Assembly (NCBI RefSeq): GCF_900102335.1
Contig: NZ_FNBM01000004.1
Span: forward strand, 241,052-305,051
DNA length: 64,000 bases
Reading direction: 5' to 3'
Origin: Phytopseudomonas seleniipraecipitans
GTDB taxonomy: Bacteria > Pseudomonadota > Gammaproteobacteria > Pseudomonadales > Pseudomonadaceae
The translations under genes and the position numbers were made by a program. This document shows, in pieces, positions 43,679 to 53,752 of the stretch. Position 1 is the first letter of the stretch. Every line of letters starts with the position of its first letter. Below the pieces are notes generated by a model, which was not told the origin of the DNA, did no database searches, and worked only from the letters and a program-made list of their open reading frames with translations.

Positions 43679-45181
43679 TCAACGGCGGCTAAGAATCCGC
43701 GCCACATCCTTCGCCGCGCCCTCGATGGCAGCTTCGTTATAGGGCGCGAAGCCCATCACCAGCCCTGGCGGCTGCGGCTTGACGCAGTAGCGTTGCAAGG
43801 GCATCACATCGATGCCTTCCGCGGCCAGCCGCGCCTTGGCGTCCAACTCATCGCCCGCCTGCAGGCGACACACCACATCCAGCCCGGCACGGATCGGCGG
43901 TACGTCGATCAGCCCTTGCCAATGCCTTTGCGCCGCATCGCTGAAGGCCTCGGCCCGCGCCGCGTAGAGCTTGCGCATGCGGCGCAGGTGGCGGTCAAAA
44001 TGGCCCTCGGCGATAAAGTCGGCCAGCACAGCCTGGGACAAGCTGTTGGCGTGCCGCGCGGTCAGCGAGACCAGCCGCGTGAAGCTTTCCACCAGTTGCG
44101 GCGGCAACACCACGTAGGCCAGGCGCAGGGACGGAAACAGCAGTTTGCTGAAGGTGCCGGCGAGAATCACCGAGGCATCGGTGTTAGCCAGGCTGCGCAA
44201 TGCCGGTATGGGTTTGGCGACGAAGCGGTATTCGCTGTCGTAGTCGTCTTCGAAGATGTAGCTGCCGTTCTCGCTGGCCCAGCGCAGGAGCGCCAGACGC
44301 CGAGCCGGTGACAGCTCGCCACCCAGGGGCGCCTGATGCGATGGCGTGACATAGGCCATGCGCGCATCCGCTGCTAGGCGCATGCCCTCTTCGACCTGCA
44401 TGCCGTCGCGGTCGACCGGTACATCGACCATCGCCACGCCGCTGGCGCTCATCAGCTGGCGCGCGCCGGGATAGCCCGGGTCTTCCATCCACACCCGCTC
44501 GCCGGGCGCGACCACCAGCCGCAAGGTCAAATCCAGCGCCTGCTGGACGCTACCAAGAATCACGATGCGCTCGGCCCCCACCTGCACGCCGCGGGCAATC
44601 GACAGGTACTGGGCGATGGCGCTGCGCAGCGCCGGCAGGCCCGCCGGGTCAGCATCGAGCATATCCAGCAGGCGTGACGAGCGCAGGTGCCCGGTGTGCA
44701 GCTTGCGCCACAGGTCGATGGGGAACGCCAGCACGTCGCCGCGGTGCGGGAAAAACGGTCGCAACCCAGGCTGCACGGCGCCGCCCATGAACACCGGCTT
44801 CTCGGCGGACAGGCGCTGCGCCCATTGCGTGATCGGCGCCTCGCGCTGCTGCTCTGCAGGCGGCGTGATGCGTCGTCGCACGTAGCCGGCGTTTAACGTC
44901 ACATCCGGCAGCACCGCGCTGACCCGCGTGCCGTAACCGCTGCCGGTATCCAGGTAACCCTCGGATTGCAGTTGCTGGTAGGCGGCCTGCACCGTGCCAC
45001 GGGCGAGGCTGTAATGCTCGGCCAGCGCCCGCGTACTGGGCAGCAGGCTGCCCGAAGGCAGGCGGTTGCTGAGAATTGCCTCGCGCAGCGCGGCATACAG
45101 CCAGCGTTGCAGGCTTTCGCCCGGCTGCGGCGCACCGAGCGGGAGAGAAACCACCAGAGGCGCCTGCTGTTTGCCTGCCAT
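43679..45181 (-). CDS. MocR/PdxR-type regulator (GntR HTH fused to aminotransferase domain)
   Basis: A 500-residue fusion: an N-terminal GntR winged helix (about 20-85, SLLPSTRALAEHYSLARGTV then AAYQQLQSEGYL) and a fold-type-I PLP aminotransferase domain (about 120-495) with the PLP Lys in LAGTFSKLLFPSLRL and YVTPSHQAPLGG. Such regulators sense PLP or amino compounds. It is divergent from an NDH-2-like flavoprotein gene (162-base gap), its likely target. Confidence 0.9.
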   Translation of the reverse strand: MAGKQQAPLVVSLPLGAPQPGESLQRWLYAALREAILSNRLPSGSLLPSTRALAEHYSLARGTVQAAYQQLQSEGYLDTGSGYGTRVSAVLPDVTLNAGYVRRRITPPAEQQREAPITQWAQRLSAEKPVFMGGAVQPGLRPFFPHRGDVLAFPIDLWRKLHTGHLRSSRLLDMLDADPAGLPALRSAIAQYLSIARGVQVGAERIVILGSVQQALDLTLRLVVAPGERVWMEDPGYPGARQLMSASGVAMVDVPVDRDGMQVEEGMRLAADARMAYVTPSHQAPLGGELSPARRLALLRWASENGSYIFEDDYDSEYRFVAKPIPALRSLANTDASVILAGTFSKLLFPSLRLAYVVLPPQLVESFTRLVSLTARHANSLSQAVLADFIAEGHFDRHLRRMRKLYAARAEAFSDAAQRHWQGLIDVPPIRAGLDVVCRLQAGDELDAKARLAAEGIDVMPLQRYCVKPQPPGLVMGFAPYNEAAIEGAAKDVARILSRR

Positions 45182-45343
45182 ATCGACCTCACTTGGATCA
45201 ATCCATTTGGTGCTTTATGGATCAATACGCTGATCCACTTCAAGCAGAGAATCACCTCGTCAGCCGCTAATAACCACTTAACGTCGTAGCGACCCGCCTG
45301 CATCGCCACCCGCGAGCAGGTCACCGTTTTCGAGGACTCTGTA

Positions 45344-46546
45344 ATGAAACAACGAATTCTGATTGTCGGCACCGGCTTCGCCGGCCTGTGGAGCGCTCTG
45401 AGCGCGGCGCGTCAGCTCGACTTGCAGGCACGCGACGACATCGAAATCTGCGTGGTCGCGCCCCAGGCGCAACTGCATGTTCGCCCACGCTTCTACGAAG
45501 CGGATGTGGCGCGGATGCGTGCACCGCTGGACGCGCTGTTCGCCGTGGTCGGTGTGCGCTTCGTGAAGGGCAGGGTCACCGGGATCGACAGCGAGGGGCA
45601 AACCCTCACCTACCGTGACGCCGACCTGAACGAGCAAAGCGTGAGCTATAGCCGTCTGATCCTCGCCAGCGGCAGCCAGGTGAATCGCCCTGCCCTGAGC
45701 GGCGTCGAGCATGCCTTCGACGTCGACAGCCTGGAACAGGCCGAAGCTCTTGAACGCCACCTCACCGGCTTGCGCGACCTGCCGGACAGCCCGGCACGCA
45801 ATACCGTGGTGGTGGCCGGCGGCGGCTTCACCGGCATCGAAACCGCTACCGAGATGCCAGCGCGGCTGCGGGCGATCCTCGGCGAACAAGCCCATGTTCG
45901 GGTGATCGTGGTCGACCGCGGCGCCCAGATCGGCGCCAGCCTCGGCGCACAGGTCGCACCGGTGGTCGCCGAAGCCAGCGCTCAACAGGGCGTTACCTGG
46001 CGCCTGGGCAGTTCGGTAAGCGCGGTGGATGCAGGCGGCGTCACCCTCGCCGATGGCGAGCGCATCGACGCCCTCACGGTGATCTGGACAGTCGGCGTGC
46101 ACGCCTCGCCACTGACTGCACAGCTACCTGCCCAACGCGACGCCCACGGCCGCCTGCACGTTGACCGCAACCTCAAGGTCGTGGGCCTGGATAACCTGTA
46201 CGCCGCCGGCGATACCGCCTTTGCCGCCACCGATGACCTCGGCAATCACGCCCTGATGACCTGCCAGCACGCCATCGCCCTGGGCCGCTCGGCCGGCAAC
46301 AATGCGGCCGCCGACCTGCTCGGCGTCGCGCCGATGCCTTACAGCCAAACCAAGTACGTCACCTGCCTGGACCTCGGCGAATGGGGCGCGCTGTACACCG
46401 AAGGCTGGGATCGCCAAGTGGTGCTGACCGGCGCCGAAGGCAAGCAGCTGAAGACGCAAATCAACACCCAGTGGATCTATCCACCGGCCGCCATCCGCGA
46501 GACAGCCCTGGCGGCCGCCGACCCGCTGATTCCCGTGGTGGCGTGA
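45344..46546 (+). CDS. NAD(P)/FAD-dependent oxidoreductase (NDH-2-like)
   Basis: A 400-residue flavoprotein of the disulfide-reductase fold. FAD binds at ILIVGTGFAGLWSALSAAR near the N-terminus, NAD(P) at VVVAGGGFTGIETATEM (about 150-170), and the second FAD motif is LDNLYAAGDTAFA. It resembles type II NADH dehydrogenases but is somewhat short and lacks a clear C-terminal membrane helix. Start ATG 45344 has GAGGA upstream. It is divergent from the MocR regulator, which may control it. Confidence 0.87.
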   Translation: MKQRILIVGTGFAGLWSALSAARQLDLQARDDIEICVVAPQAQLHVRPRFYEADVARMRAPLDALFAVVGVRFVKGRVTGIDSEGQTLTYRDADLNEQSVSYSRLILASGSQVNRPALSGVEHAFDVDSLEQAEALERHLTGLRDLPDSPARNTVVVAGGGFTGIETATEMPARLRAILGEQAHVRVIVVDRGAQIGASLGAQVAPVVAEASAQQGVTWRLGSSVSAVDAGGVTLADGERIDALTVIWTVGVHASPLTAQLPAQRDAHGRLHVDRNLKVVGLDNLYAAGDTAFAATDDLGNHALMTCQHAIALGRSAGNNAAADLLGVAPMPYSQTKYVTCLDLGEWGALYTEGWDRQVVLTGAEGKQLKTQINTQWIYPPAAIRETALAAADPLIPVVA

Positions 46547-46686
46547 GTTCATCAGCGCTGACAGATTCGTAGCCGCTGGCTTAGCGCAACGCGTCAGCCA
46601 TCACTCCAGGGTGACGGCTGACGATTTCCTTCAATACAGCCCCATTCGCGCAGCCACAGACTGCTGGCATCCTGTCTCGAGAAGCG

Positions 46687-47322
46687 ATGCCTGCCATGCA
46701 AGAGTTCCTGATCATTGCCGCCGCCCATTTCCTGGCGCTGCTTTCCCCCGGCCCGGATTTCTTCCTGGTGGCTCGCACCTCGCTGGCTGCGGGGTGGCGA
46801 GTCGCAAGCGGCGCCTGCCTGGGCATCGCCGTGGCCAACGGTGTGTTCATCGGCGCGGCGTTTACCGGCGTGTCGGTGCTGCAGCCGGGCAGCGTGCCTT
46901 TCATCGCCCTGCAGCTGGTCGGGTGCCTGTACCTGATTTATCTCGGCGGACTGTTCATCCGCCACGCCGGCAGCAGTGAGTTGAAGACTTCCGCGCGCGC
47001 CACGGCAGTACGCAACGTGACGTGGTTGCAGTCGGCTGGCCTGGGCTTTCTGTCCGCCATCCTCAACCCCAAGAACGCGCTGTTCTACGTCAGCCTGGCG
47101 AGCATGCTGGGCAGCGCACACAGCAGCGCTGGTTGGAAGCTGTTCTATGGCGTGTGGATGTTCGCCGTCGTGCTTGGCTGGGACCTGCTCGTGGCACTGG
47201 CCATTGGCAATGGGCGGCTGTTGCTGCGCTTCCAGCGCGCGCTACCAACATTGGAACGCGCCTCGGGAGTGGTATTGATCGCCTTGGCGCTAGGCATGCT
47301 GGGTCTGTTGCTGCAGGGCTGA
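46687..47322 (+). CDS. LysE family amino acid exporter
   Basis: A 211-residue inner-membrane protein with about six helices and the LysE/RhtB signature AAHFLALLSPGPDFFLVART near the N-terminus, then GFLSAILNPKNALFYVSLA. It should export an amino acid or homoserine-lactone-like compound. ATG 46687 or 46696 both fit. It is convergent with the chemoreceptor gene. Confidence 0.9.
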   Translation: MPAMQEFLIIAAAHFLALLSPGPDFFLVARTSLAAGWRVASGACLGIAVANGVFIGAAFTGVSVLQPGSVPFIALQLVGCLYLIYLGGLFIRHAGSSELKTSARATAVRNVTWLQSAGLGFLSAILNPKNALFYVSLASMLGSAHSSAGWKLFYGVWMFAVVLGWDLLVALAIGNGRLLLRFQRALPTLERASGVVLIALALGMLGLLLQG

Positions 47323-47352
47323 CCAAACAGCCCAGCGAGAGCGGTTTGCCGA

Positions 47353-48975
47353 TCAATCCTTGAGGCGAGCAACCAGCGTCGACAGGTCGCCAGACAGCCC
47401 CTGCATGGCACGACCTGCCGACTCGCTGCGCTGCAGGTCGGCTTCGTTGCTCTGGGCGATGGAGACGATTTCCGCCAGGTTGCGGGCGATGTCTTCGGCG
47501 ACCGAGGTTTGCTCCTCGGCAGCCGTGGCGATTTGTCGATTCATATCGCGGATGGCCTCGACTGCCTGGGTGATGCTGTGCAGGCGCTCACCCGCCACGC
47601 CAACCTGGGTACGCCCGGCAGCGCTCTGCTGGGCGCCAGCATTGATGGCCGCAGTTGCCTCTTTCGAGGCGCTCTGCACATTGGCGATCAATTGATGGAT
47701 TTCATTGATCGAGCTGGCGGTACGGAACGACAGGTTGCGCACCTCGTCCGCGACCACTGCGAACCCTCGACCAGCATCGCCCGCCCGCGCCGCTTCGATG
47801 GCGGCGTTGAGCGCCAGCAGATTAGTCTGGTCGGCGATGCCGCGAATCACTTCCAGTACACCGCCGATGCGCTCGCTGTCGCTTTCCAAACGGGTGATCA
47901 CTTCCGAGGTGCGGGTGATTTCGCCGTGCATCTGCTCGATGGTGGCGATAGTACGGGCCATGGTCGCCTCGCCTTCCTGCGCGGCCTGATCGGCCTCATC
48001 CGCCGCCCTTGCTGCAGCTGCGGAATGCCGCGCCACCTCGTCAGCCGTCGCGCTCATCTCGTGCATGGCCGTCGCCACTTGGTCGGTACGCGAAAACTGC
48101 TCGCGAATGCCGTGGCCGATGTGCCCGGCCACGCTGCTCAGCTCATGGGTGGCGGCGTCCAGCTCACCCGTGCCGCGGCGCAGCTGTTGCGATAGCGTCT
48201 GCATGAACTCGCGCAGGCGATTGGCAGCCTGGGCCAAGCGGCCCACTTCGTCTTCGCGGCCTTCGCTCAAACGCGCACCGAACTGCCCACGGCTGAGCAG
48301 ATCGAGCTGCCCGGTCGCCTGCAACAGCGGCGTGGTGATGCGCCGGTTGACCAGCCAGGCACTGAACAGCGCCAGCAGCACACCCGAACCAAGCATCGCC
48401 AGGCTGCCGAACAGCACGCTGCGCTGGGCGACCTCGCTCAACTGCGTGGCACTGGCCTGGCTGCGCGCGTGCAGCTCATCGACCAGCAACGACAGCTGCT
48501 CGGTGGTCGCCCGGTCGATGCCCTTCACCGCGGCGTCTCCAGCCTGCGCAGAAAACCCGGCCGCAGCAAAAGCCTCATAACCGCGGCGATACGCCTGGCC
48601 CATCTCGGCGTGGGCGCGGCGCAATTCGCTCAGGCGCTGCCGCAGCTCGCCGCTGTCAGCGGTGTCGATCAGTTGGCCGATTTGCGTCTGTACCCGTCGT
48701 TCTTCTTCCTGAAATTGCTGCCAATAGCGATTGCGCTGCGTTTCATCAGCGCCGCGCAGCAGCACATTCTTCCATTCCTGCACCTGGATCTTGAACGTCA
48801 GGTTGGCCCCATCCACCTGCCGCGCCTCTTCGAGAGGGCCGCTGAGCAACGCTTGATAGCCATCCAGCTGCCGCGACAACAATGCGAACCCGGCTAACGC
48901 AATCAACAGCATCAACACCAAACCACCGCCAATCAGCGTTACTAATTGGGCACGCAGCGAACGACCAAGGCTCAT
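47353..48975 (-). CDS. Methyl-accepting chemotaxis protein
   Basis: A 540-residue receptor. It has a first membrane helix (about 12-33), a periplasmic helical-bundle ligand domain (about 35-187), a second helix (188-210, [20 protein letters not shown]), a HAMP domain (about 211-265) and a cytoplasmic signalling hairpin whose tip reads [20 protein letters not shown] then [15 protein letters not shown]. The ligand is not known. No CheB/CheR binding pentapeptide is seen at the C-terminus (TLVARLKD). Confidence 0.93.
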   Translation of the reverse strand: MSLGRSLRAQLVTLIGGGLVLMLLIALAGFALLSRQLDGYQALLSGPLEEARQVDGANLTFKIQVQEWKNVLLRGADETQRNRYWQQFQEEERRVQTQIGQLIDTADSGELRQRLSELRRAHAEMGQAYRRGYEAFAAAGFSAQAGDAAVKGIDRATTEQLSLLVDELHARSQASATQLSEVAQRSVLFGSLAMLGSGVLLALFSAWLVNRRITTPLLQATGQLDLLSRGQFGARLSEGREDEVGRLAQAANRLREFMQTLSQQLRRGTGELDAATHELSSVAGHIGHGIREQFSRTDQVATAMHEMSATADEVARHSAAAARAADEADQAAQEGEATMARTIATIEQMHGEITRTSEVITRLESDSERIGGVLEVIRGIADQTNLLALNAAIEAARAGDAGRGFAVVADEVRNLSFRTASSINEIHQLIANVQSASKEATAAINAGAQQSAAGRTQVGVAGERLHSITQAVEAIRDMNRQIATAAEEQTSVAEDIARNLAEIVSIAQSNEADLQRSESAGRAMQGLSGDLSTLVARLKD

Positions 48976-49157
48976 GGGAAAACTCGAACGAGAGGGTATG
49001 TGCGGTGAGTTTATGAAGACTTTGTTACGGATATATTGCAGGCAGGTTGCCAGCCATCTGACATCCGGGGCGGCGTCAGGAAACGTACGTGCGCGGTGAG
49101 GTGATGCCTCGCTTGCAGGAACACTCAGCAGGAACCGGTCAATTCAACATGAGCAGC

Positions 49158-49715
49158 TCAACGCTTCTGCGCGCGCATCCTGGCCTCGTCCGTCGCCTCT
49201 TCCATCGCGGCGGCTGCCAGCCCCGAGCAAACCAGCACGCCGGCGCCTTTGGAAAGGCATTCGTAGCGCTGCCGATCCTCGCCAGAGCTGGTCAAGCAGC
49301 CCTGCCGGGTGATTCGCTCTTCGACGCCCGCCAGGTTCTTTTGCCCTTCGGCATACTCGGCAGCCGTGATGCGGCCGGCCTCCTTGCGCGCCTCTGCCAG
49401 TTCCTTGAGGTTTTCCAGGTCGCTGGCTGTCCAGCGTAGCGCGCTCTTGCACATCTCTTGTTTCGAGAGCGTGCCTGGGCTTGGCGCAGCACTGGCAGCT
49501 GTGTTCTGCGCAGGCGCTGCGGGCGCAGAAGCCTGGCGCTCGGCTACGTAGCCCTGGATGATGCTCACCGACTCGGCACCTCGTTGCGAGGCCGGAGGCT
49601 GGCTGCCGAAATGCTTCTGCCCGTTTTCATCCACCCAGGTGTACACCTGGCTCAGCGCAGGCGCGCAGAGAACGCTGCAGAGCAGAAACAACAGAAGCAT
49701 CTGGCGACCGAGCAT
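49158..49715 (-). CDS. DUF4124 domain-containing periplasmic protein
   Basis: A 185-residue protein with a signal peptide (LLLFLLCSVLCAPALS) followed by the DUF4124 motif QVYTWVDENGQKHFGSQPP, a low-complexity Ala/Pro linker and a charged helical C-terminal half with four Cys. GAGGATTG precedes ATG 49715. Function unknown; common in Pseudomonas envelopes. Confidence 0.85.
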   Translation of the reverse strand: MLGRQMLLLFLLCSVLCAPALSQVYTWVDENGQKHFGSQPPASQRGAESVSIIQGYVAERQASAPAAPAQNTAASAAPSPGTLSKQEMCKSALRWTASDLENLKELAEARKEAGRITAAEYAEGQKNLAGVEERITRQGCLTSSGEDRQRYECLSKGAGVLVCSGLAAAAMEEATDEARMRAQKR

Positions 49716-49863
49716 GAGTCATCAATCCTCTACGAGGCGCGGGCTGCGCAGCGGGCAATCTAGAACCAGGCGAAGGGTTTGCCAAGGTGATCATGGCCCG
49801 GCCTGGGTAGCTCATCACAGAATCATCAGCACGCAAGCGCCCGAACTCGTGCGCCGCGATGGT

Positions 49864-51036
49864 CTACCGGGCCTCTTGTGTGGAGCCCCATTCAACGCGA
49901 TTGCGCCCTGACGTCTTGCCTCGGTAGAGCGCGCCGTCTGCTTGCTGCATGGCCGCGTCAAGCGCCTGCGTGCTGGCGAAATCGCCAGAGACGCCGATGG
50001 TTACCGTGCACCGAATCGGCCGGTCCGGGCTGACGCCAGACACTTCGTTGAGTTCGATCGCGGCACGCATGCGTTCGGCCAATTGCAGGGCTCCGTCCCT
50101 GTCAGTATCGAGGCAGATAACCGCAAACTCCTCTCCACCCAGCCGGCATGTCAGATCGCCTTGGCGGGCGTTGGCGCTGAGAACATCGGCAACATGGCGC
50201 AGCACCAGATCGCCCACGCTGTGGCCATAGGTATCGTTGATACGCTTGAAGAGATCGACGTCCACGACCAACAAGTAGGCAGGCCGCGCAGTTCGCGAAC
50301 GGAAGTGCGCATCCAGGCCATCCATCAGCCCCCTTCGGTTCAGCAATCGAGTGAGCGGGTCATGGGCAGCCATGGCGCGCAGCTCATCGGTAAGGCGGCG
50401 CAGAACCAGCCAAACGGCGCTGGGAGGCAGTACGGTCCCCAGAAACGACATATAGATATAAAAGGTCTTCTGAAAGCCGCTGTTCATGTCGAGCGCCCCC
50501 ACTCCCCCGTAGACGATGATCAGCAACTTTGCTGCGTTCAGAGCGCAGATACCGCCAATCAACGTGGCAAACACGAGCATTTCAACCCGCAGATCCTTGG
50601 CAAAGGTTCGCCCGGCATAGAGCGCTGCCATGGTCATGGCCAGAAAAAGCAATGCGCACGAGCCCGCCAACAACGCATGGCGAGCCTCAGTCCCAAGCAC
50701 CCAGTACACCAGCACCTGCGTTGCCGTGTAGGTACCCGCCAAGGCGAACAGCGGCCTCCATACTGGCGTGGGCCGATCAAAAAAACGCAGGGCGCCCAGC
50801 ACATACGTAGCAGGCGCACACAGGGTCAGCGTGTGGTTGATAACACTCAGCAGTCCCCAGTTTGCGGGTCCGCCGAGCAACTGCAGGATATAGGCAAGCC
50901 CGAGTAGAAGATTGCCGAGCGCAAAAACTTCCATGCCCCATTTCTTGCCGCTCAGCCGCCTGCTGATCAGCAGAAACATCACGCAAAAACAGAGCAAGTG
51001 CACGCAGAGCATGCTGAGGACAACGGTGGTGATCAT
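49864..51036 (-). CDS. Membrane-bound diguanylate cyclase (GGDEF)
   Basis: A 390-residue protein with about six or seven membrane helices (1-210) and a GGDEF domain (about 220-385). The catalytic motif is GGEEF, and an RQGD sequence lies five residues before it, matching the RxxD inhibitory c-di-GMP site. So the enzyme should make c-di-GMP with product inhibition. ATG 51036 is preferred over an upstream TTG at 51048; neither has a strong ribosome site. Confidence 0.92.
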   Translation of the reverse strand: MITTVVLSMLCVHLLCFCVMFLLISRRLSGKKWGMEVFALGNLLLGLAYILQLLGGPANWGLLSVINHTLTLCAPATYVLGALRFFDRPTPVWRPLFALAGTYTATQVLVYWVLGTEARHALLAGSCALLFLAMTMAALYAGRTFAKDLRVEMLVFATLIGGICALNAAKLLIIVYGGVGALDMNSGFQKTFYIYMSFLGTVLPPSAVWLVLRRLTDELRAMAAHDPLTRLLNRRGLMDGLDAHFRSRTARPAYLLVVDVDLFKRINDTYGHSVGDLVLRHVADVLSANARQGDLTCRLGGEEFAVICLDTDRDGALQLAERMRAAIELNEVSGVSPDRPIRCTVTIGVSGDFASTQALDAAMQQADGALYRGKTSGRNRVEWGSTQEAR

Positions 51037-51048
51037 AGATTCGCGCAA

Positions 51049-51387
51049 GGGAGATACAGCAGCAGGAGCTGAGCAGTGGAGGCACTACGGAACGCACGTA
51101 CCTTGAAATATCGAGGCGCTCAATGCAGTCGGTATGGCTATTTAACATTGCAAATGTAATCGCATACAACGCAGCGGGGCAATCCATCAGCCACGCGCAC
51201 CGCCCGCCGGTCGCCGGCCCGCGATGCAAAATACCCTGTTGCTCCCGGCGCGCGCTTCTTGCGCAACAGCCAGAACCGCAAGAATAAATCCGCTCCAGCA
51301 CCGACGAACCCTGCAAGACTGCATACAATGTGCGCCCGATTATCCTGGGCCATGAAGATGGCTGCGCCAGACAAGGAACTCGCCTCC
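51049..51387. other. Gene-free stretch between the cyclase and an unknown protein gene
   Basis: About 340 bases holding the divergent promoters. I find no RNA gene, terminator or clear operator. A plus-strand frame starts at 51259, but its first part is low-quality sequence and is not used. Confidence 0.35.
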
Positions 51388-51888
51388 ATGGCTTCCCCTG
51401 ATAAACAGCAGAAACGCGCCCAGCGGGCCAAGACCAAGGCCAAGCAGAACCGCATGGGTAAGCCCAAGGCCAATCTCATCCATCCGGTATTGGCCAACCC
51501 GATGATCGACGAGCCCTTCGATGACGTGGAGATCGACCTGAGCACCTTCGATTTCAAGGACATCGAAGAGAACGGCTTCGACCCGGCTCACTTCGACGAT
51601 CTGTTCCAGGCCATGAAAGCGGGCGAAAGCATCAGCCTGCTCGCGATGTGCCTGGTGTTCCTGCAATACCCGGTGCTGGAGCTAGTGGTAGCCGAGGAGG
51701 CGGAAGACGCGGCGACCGACTTCATGATGGGCCTGCTGATCACCTACCGCAGTATCTTCCATGATGATGACGAGGACGCGGCGGTGAAGTGGATCGGCAG
51801 CGAAGCCTTCCAAACTGCCTACAACGAAGCGTCGCTGATCCTGCAGAAGAAGACCGCTCGCGAGCGCGGTCGCACGCAGGGCCAGTAG
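51388..51888 (+). CDS. Conserved hypothetical acidic protein, 166 aa
   Basis: A 166-residue cytoplasmic protein: a very basic N-terminal segment (DKQQKRAQRAKTKAKQNRM), then an acidic helical body with FDDVEIDLSTFDFKDIEEN and an acidic cluster HDDDEDAA, ending in a basic tail. No known domain is recognised. ATG 51388 is preceded by AAGGAA; an upstream ATG at 51352 is possible. The basic-acidic split might suggest nucleic-acid or ribosome contact, but that is a guess. Confidence 0.65.
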   Translation: MASPDKQQKRAQRAKTKAKQNRMGKPKANLIHPVLANPMIDEPFDDVEIDLSTFDFKDIEENGFDPAHFDDLFQAMKAGESISLLAMCLVFLQYPVLELVVAEEAEDAATDFMMGLLITYRSIFHDDDEDAAVKWIGSEAFQTAYNEASLILQKKTARERGRTQGQ

Positions 51889-51943
51889 CGCCACTCGCAC
51901 ACACCCGAGAACGAATGCGAGCGCTGCCGAAAGGTTGCAGCGC

Positions 51944-52408
51944 TCATCCTGGTTCTGACGATACGCTGCCGTACAAACCCAACGCAGCCTCGCGCATGAA
52001 GATTTCCACCGTCTTCGGGCCTATTCCCTCGAACTCGGCCAGGCGCCGCGCAAAGTCTTCTTGGCTGGAGCTGCGCTGACGGAGGGTGGTGAGCGCCCCG
52101 TCATAGTCGTCGATAAGCTTCCTGCTCAGTTTCAGAAGGCGCTCAGCGGTGGACAGGTCATAGCGCACGTAACGGGCCTGGCCAAGCATGTGCACCAGCT
52201 CGCGCTTGCCGCAGCGTAGAAGCTTCGCTGGGTTGTCTTGCCGATATTGCTCGACGATGACCCGATAAGCCCGTTCGGCCACAGACTGTTGGATGGGCTT
52301 ACCAAACAGGAAACTCGCCAGCAGCCATTTGAACAGCGCCGCTTCATCTGCCTCGTCCAACCCCGCCTTCAGCCCGAGCTGCTGCGCCGTGATGCGCTTT
52401 TCGGTCAC
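51944..52408 (-). CDS. Helix-hairpin-helix (endonuclease III-like) protein
   Basis: A 154-residue helical protein that ends with a helix-hairpin-helix motif, EFEGIGPKTVEIFMREA, as in HhH-GPD DNA glycosylases. Unlike Nth/MutY there is no iron-sulfur Cys set, and the catalytic Lys/Asp pair is not obvious. GTG 52408 with AAGGTGG upstream is preferred to the ATG at 52537, because the added residues look non-coding. It may be a DNA-binding or repair-related protein; function uncertain. Confidence 0.68.
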   Translation of the reverse strand: MTEKRITAQQLGLKAGLDEADEAALFKWLLASFLFGKPIQQSVAERAYRVIVEQYRQDNPAKLLRCGKRELVHMLGQARYVRYDLSTAERLLKLSRKLIDDYDGALTTLRQRSSSQEDFARRLAEFEGIGPKTVEIFMREAALGLYGSVSSEPG

Positions 52409-52643
52409 ATGCCCACCTTTTCTGTGCGTATGAATGTTGTTGTCCACTAGGCACGTTGACAGCAGGCGGCACGCCCAAGGTTCCTGCATCTGCTGGCCGG
52501 TTCCATCGCGAGCGGATTTTTTCCAGCCTGAAAGCATCAGCCAAACTGATGATCAACATGCGCGATACCTATTCGAATCACACGCGCAATCCAGATAGCC
52601 TAGGTCGCACATGCAGTGTTCATGAGCCGATAGCGAGGAATCG

Positions 52644-53489
52644 ATGAGCGAATCTACTTACGTACCGCCCAAGGTCTGGCAACACTTGGAAGCGTCCGGT
52701 GGCCAGTTCTCCAAGATCAACCGGCCGGTCGCCGGGGCCACCCACGAGAAGGAATTGCCGGTCGGCAAACATCCCTTGCAGCTGTATTCGCTGGCCACGC
52801 CCAACGGCGTGAAGGTGACTATCTTGCTCGAAGAGCTGCTGGCTCGCGGGCATGCCGGCGCCGAGTACGATGCCTGGCTCATCCGCATTTCCGAAGGCGA
52901 TCAATTCTCCAGCGGCTTCGTGGGCGTCAACCCGAACTCGAAGATTCCCGCCCTGCTCGACCGCAGCACCGACACGCCCACCCGCGTGTTCGAGTCCGGC
53001 TCGATCCTGCTCTACCTCGCGGAAAAATTCGCCGACTTCCTGCCGAGGGACACAGCCGGCCGCGCCGAAACCCTTAACTGGCTGTTCTGGCAAATGGGCG
53101 CAGCGCCTTATCTGGGCGGCGGTTTCGGGCATTTCTACGCCTACGCACCGGAGAAATTCGAGTACCCGATCAACCGCTTCACCATGGAAGCCAAGCGTCA
53201 GCTCGACGTGCTCAACCAACGCCTGGCCGAGCACCGCTACCTGGCCGGCGACACCTACACCATCGCCGACATCGCCGTATGGCCCTGGTACGGCGAGCTG
53301 GTGAGAAACAACGTCTACTCGGCAGCAGAATTCCTCGCCGTGCATGAATACCCGCACGTCCTGCGCTGGGCCGACGAAATCGCCAACCGCGACGCAGTAA
53401 AACGCGGCAAACGCGTCAATCGCACCTGGGGTGATGAAGCCGAGCAAGTACCCGAGCGCCACGAAGCTTCGGATCTGGATAAGGCTTGA
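52644..53489 (+). CDS. yghU: Glutathione-dependent disulfide-bond oxidoreductase YghU
   Basis: A 281-residue glutathione transferase of the Nu class. It opens with the YghU-type N-terminal extension (YVPPKVWQHLEASGGQFSKI, then NRPVAGATHEKELPVGKHP) and has the LYSLATPNGVKVTILLEELL thioredoxin-fold start, then a helical C-terminal domain. YghU binds two glutathiones and reduces disulfides. GAGG lies upstream of ATG 52644. A strong terminator follows, beyond which the mobile region begins. Confidence 0.94.
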   Translation: MSESTYVPPKVWQHLEASGGQFSKINRPVAGATHEKELPVGKHPLQLYSLATPNGVKVTILLEELLARGHAGAEYDAWLIRISEGDQFSSGFVGVNPNSKIPALLDRSTDTPTRVFESGSILLYLAEKFADFLPRDTAGRAETLNWLFWQMGAAPYLGGGFGHFYAYAPEKFEYPINRFTMEAKRQLDVLNQRLAEHRYLAGDTYTIADIAVWPWYGELVRNNVYSAAEFLAVHEYPHVLRWADEIANRDAVKRGKRVNRTWGDEAEQVPERHEASDLDKA

Positions 53490-53535
53490 GCCGCGAATAC
53501 GCTGGAGCGTTGAGTTATCCAGGTTAGAAACGACA

Positions 53536-53570
53536 AAGCCCCGATGCTGAAAAGCATCGGGGCTTGTTTT
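53536..53570 (+). terminator. Intrinsic terminator after yghU
   Basis: A 13-bp perfect stem (AAGCCCCGATGCT and complement) with a 4-base loop, followed by GTTTTG. It marks the end of the chromosomal gene run on the left of the mobile region. Confidence 0.92.
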
Positions 53571-53613
53571 GTATGGCGGATTTTTACTCGTTTTTAGGCG
53601 ATATCGTTGCATC

Positions 53614-53701
53614 GCAGTGCGTGCCAATGCGTGATTTTACTGGGCCTCAGCGTGTCGATTCGTGGCTGTCCGGCGCAGTGTTTTCGACGCTTTTTCGACA
53701 C
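53614..53701. repeat. ~88-bp imperfect direct repeat, copy A (left end of cassette 1)
   Basis: Reads in the same direction as 59927-60015, with about nine to ten differences in 88 positions. Shared blocks include CAGTGCGTGCCAATG, AGCGTGTCGATTCGTGG and CAGTGTTTTCGAC. Inside the repeat TTTTCGAC occurs twice a short distance apart, like arm sites. Both copies sit just after a hairpin and TATGGCGG, and just before a cargo gene set. Confidence 0.8.
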
Positions 53702-53721
53702 CGCCGAAGCTGCTAGGATGA

Positions 53722-53739
53722 TTGGCAAAATTTGGCAAA
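53722..53739. promoter_or_regulatory. Tandem TTGGCAAA operator-like repeat before the ParDE pair
   Basis: TTGGCAAA occurs at 53722-53729 and 53732-53739, ten bases apart, directly upstream of the antitoxin ribosome site. Ribbon-helix-helix antitoxins usually bind such tandem sites to repress their own operon. Confidence 0.55.
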
Positions 53740-53752
53740 GAGGTATCTAGCC

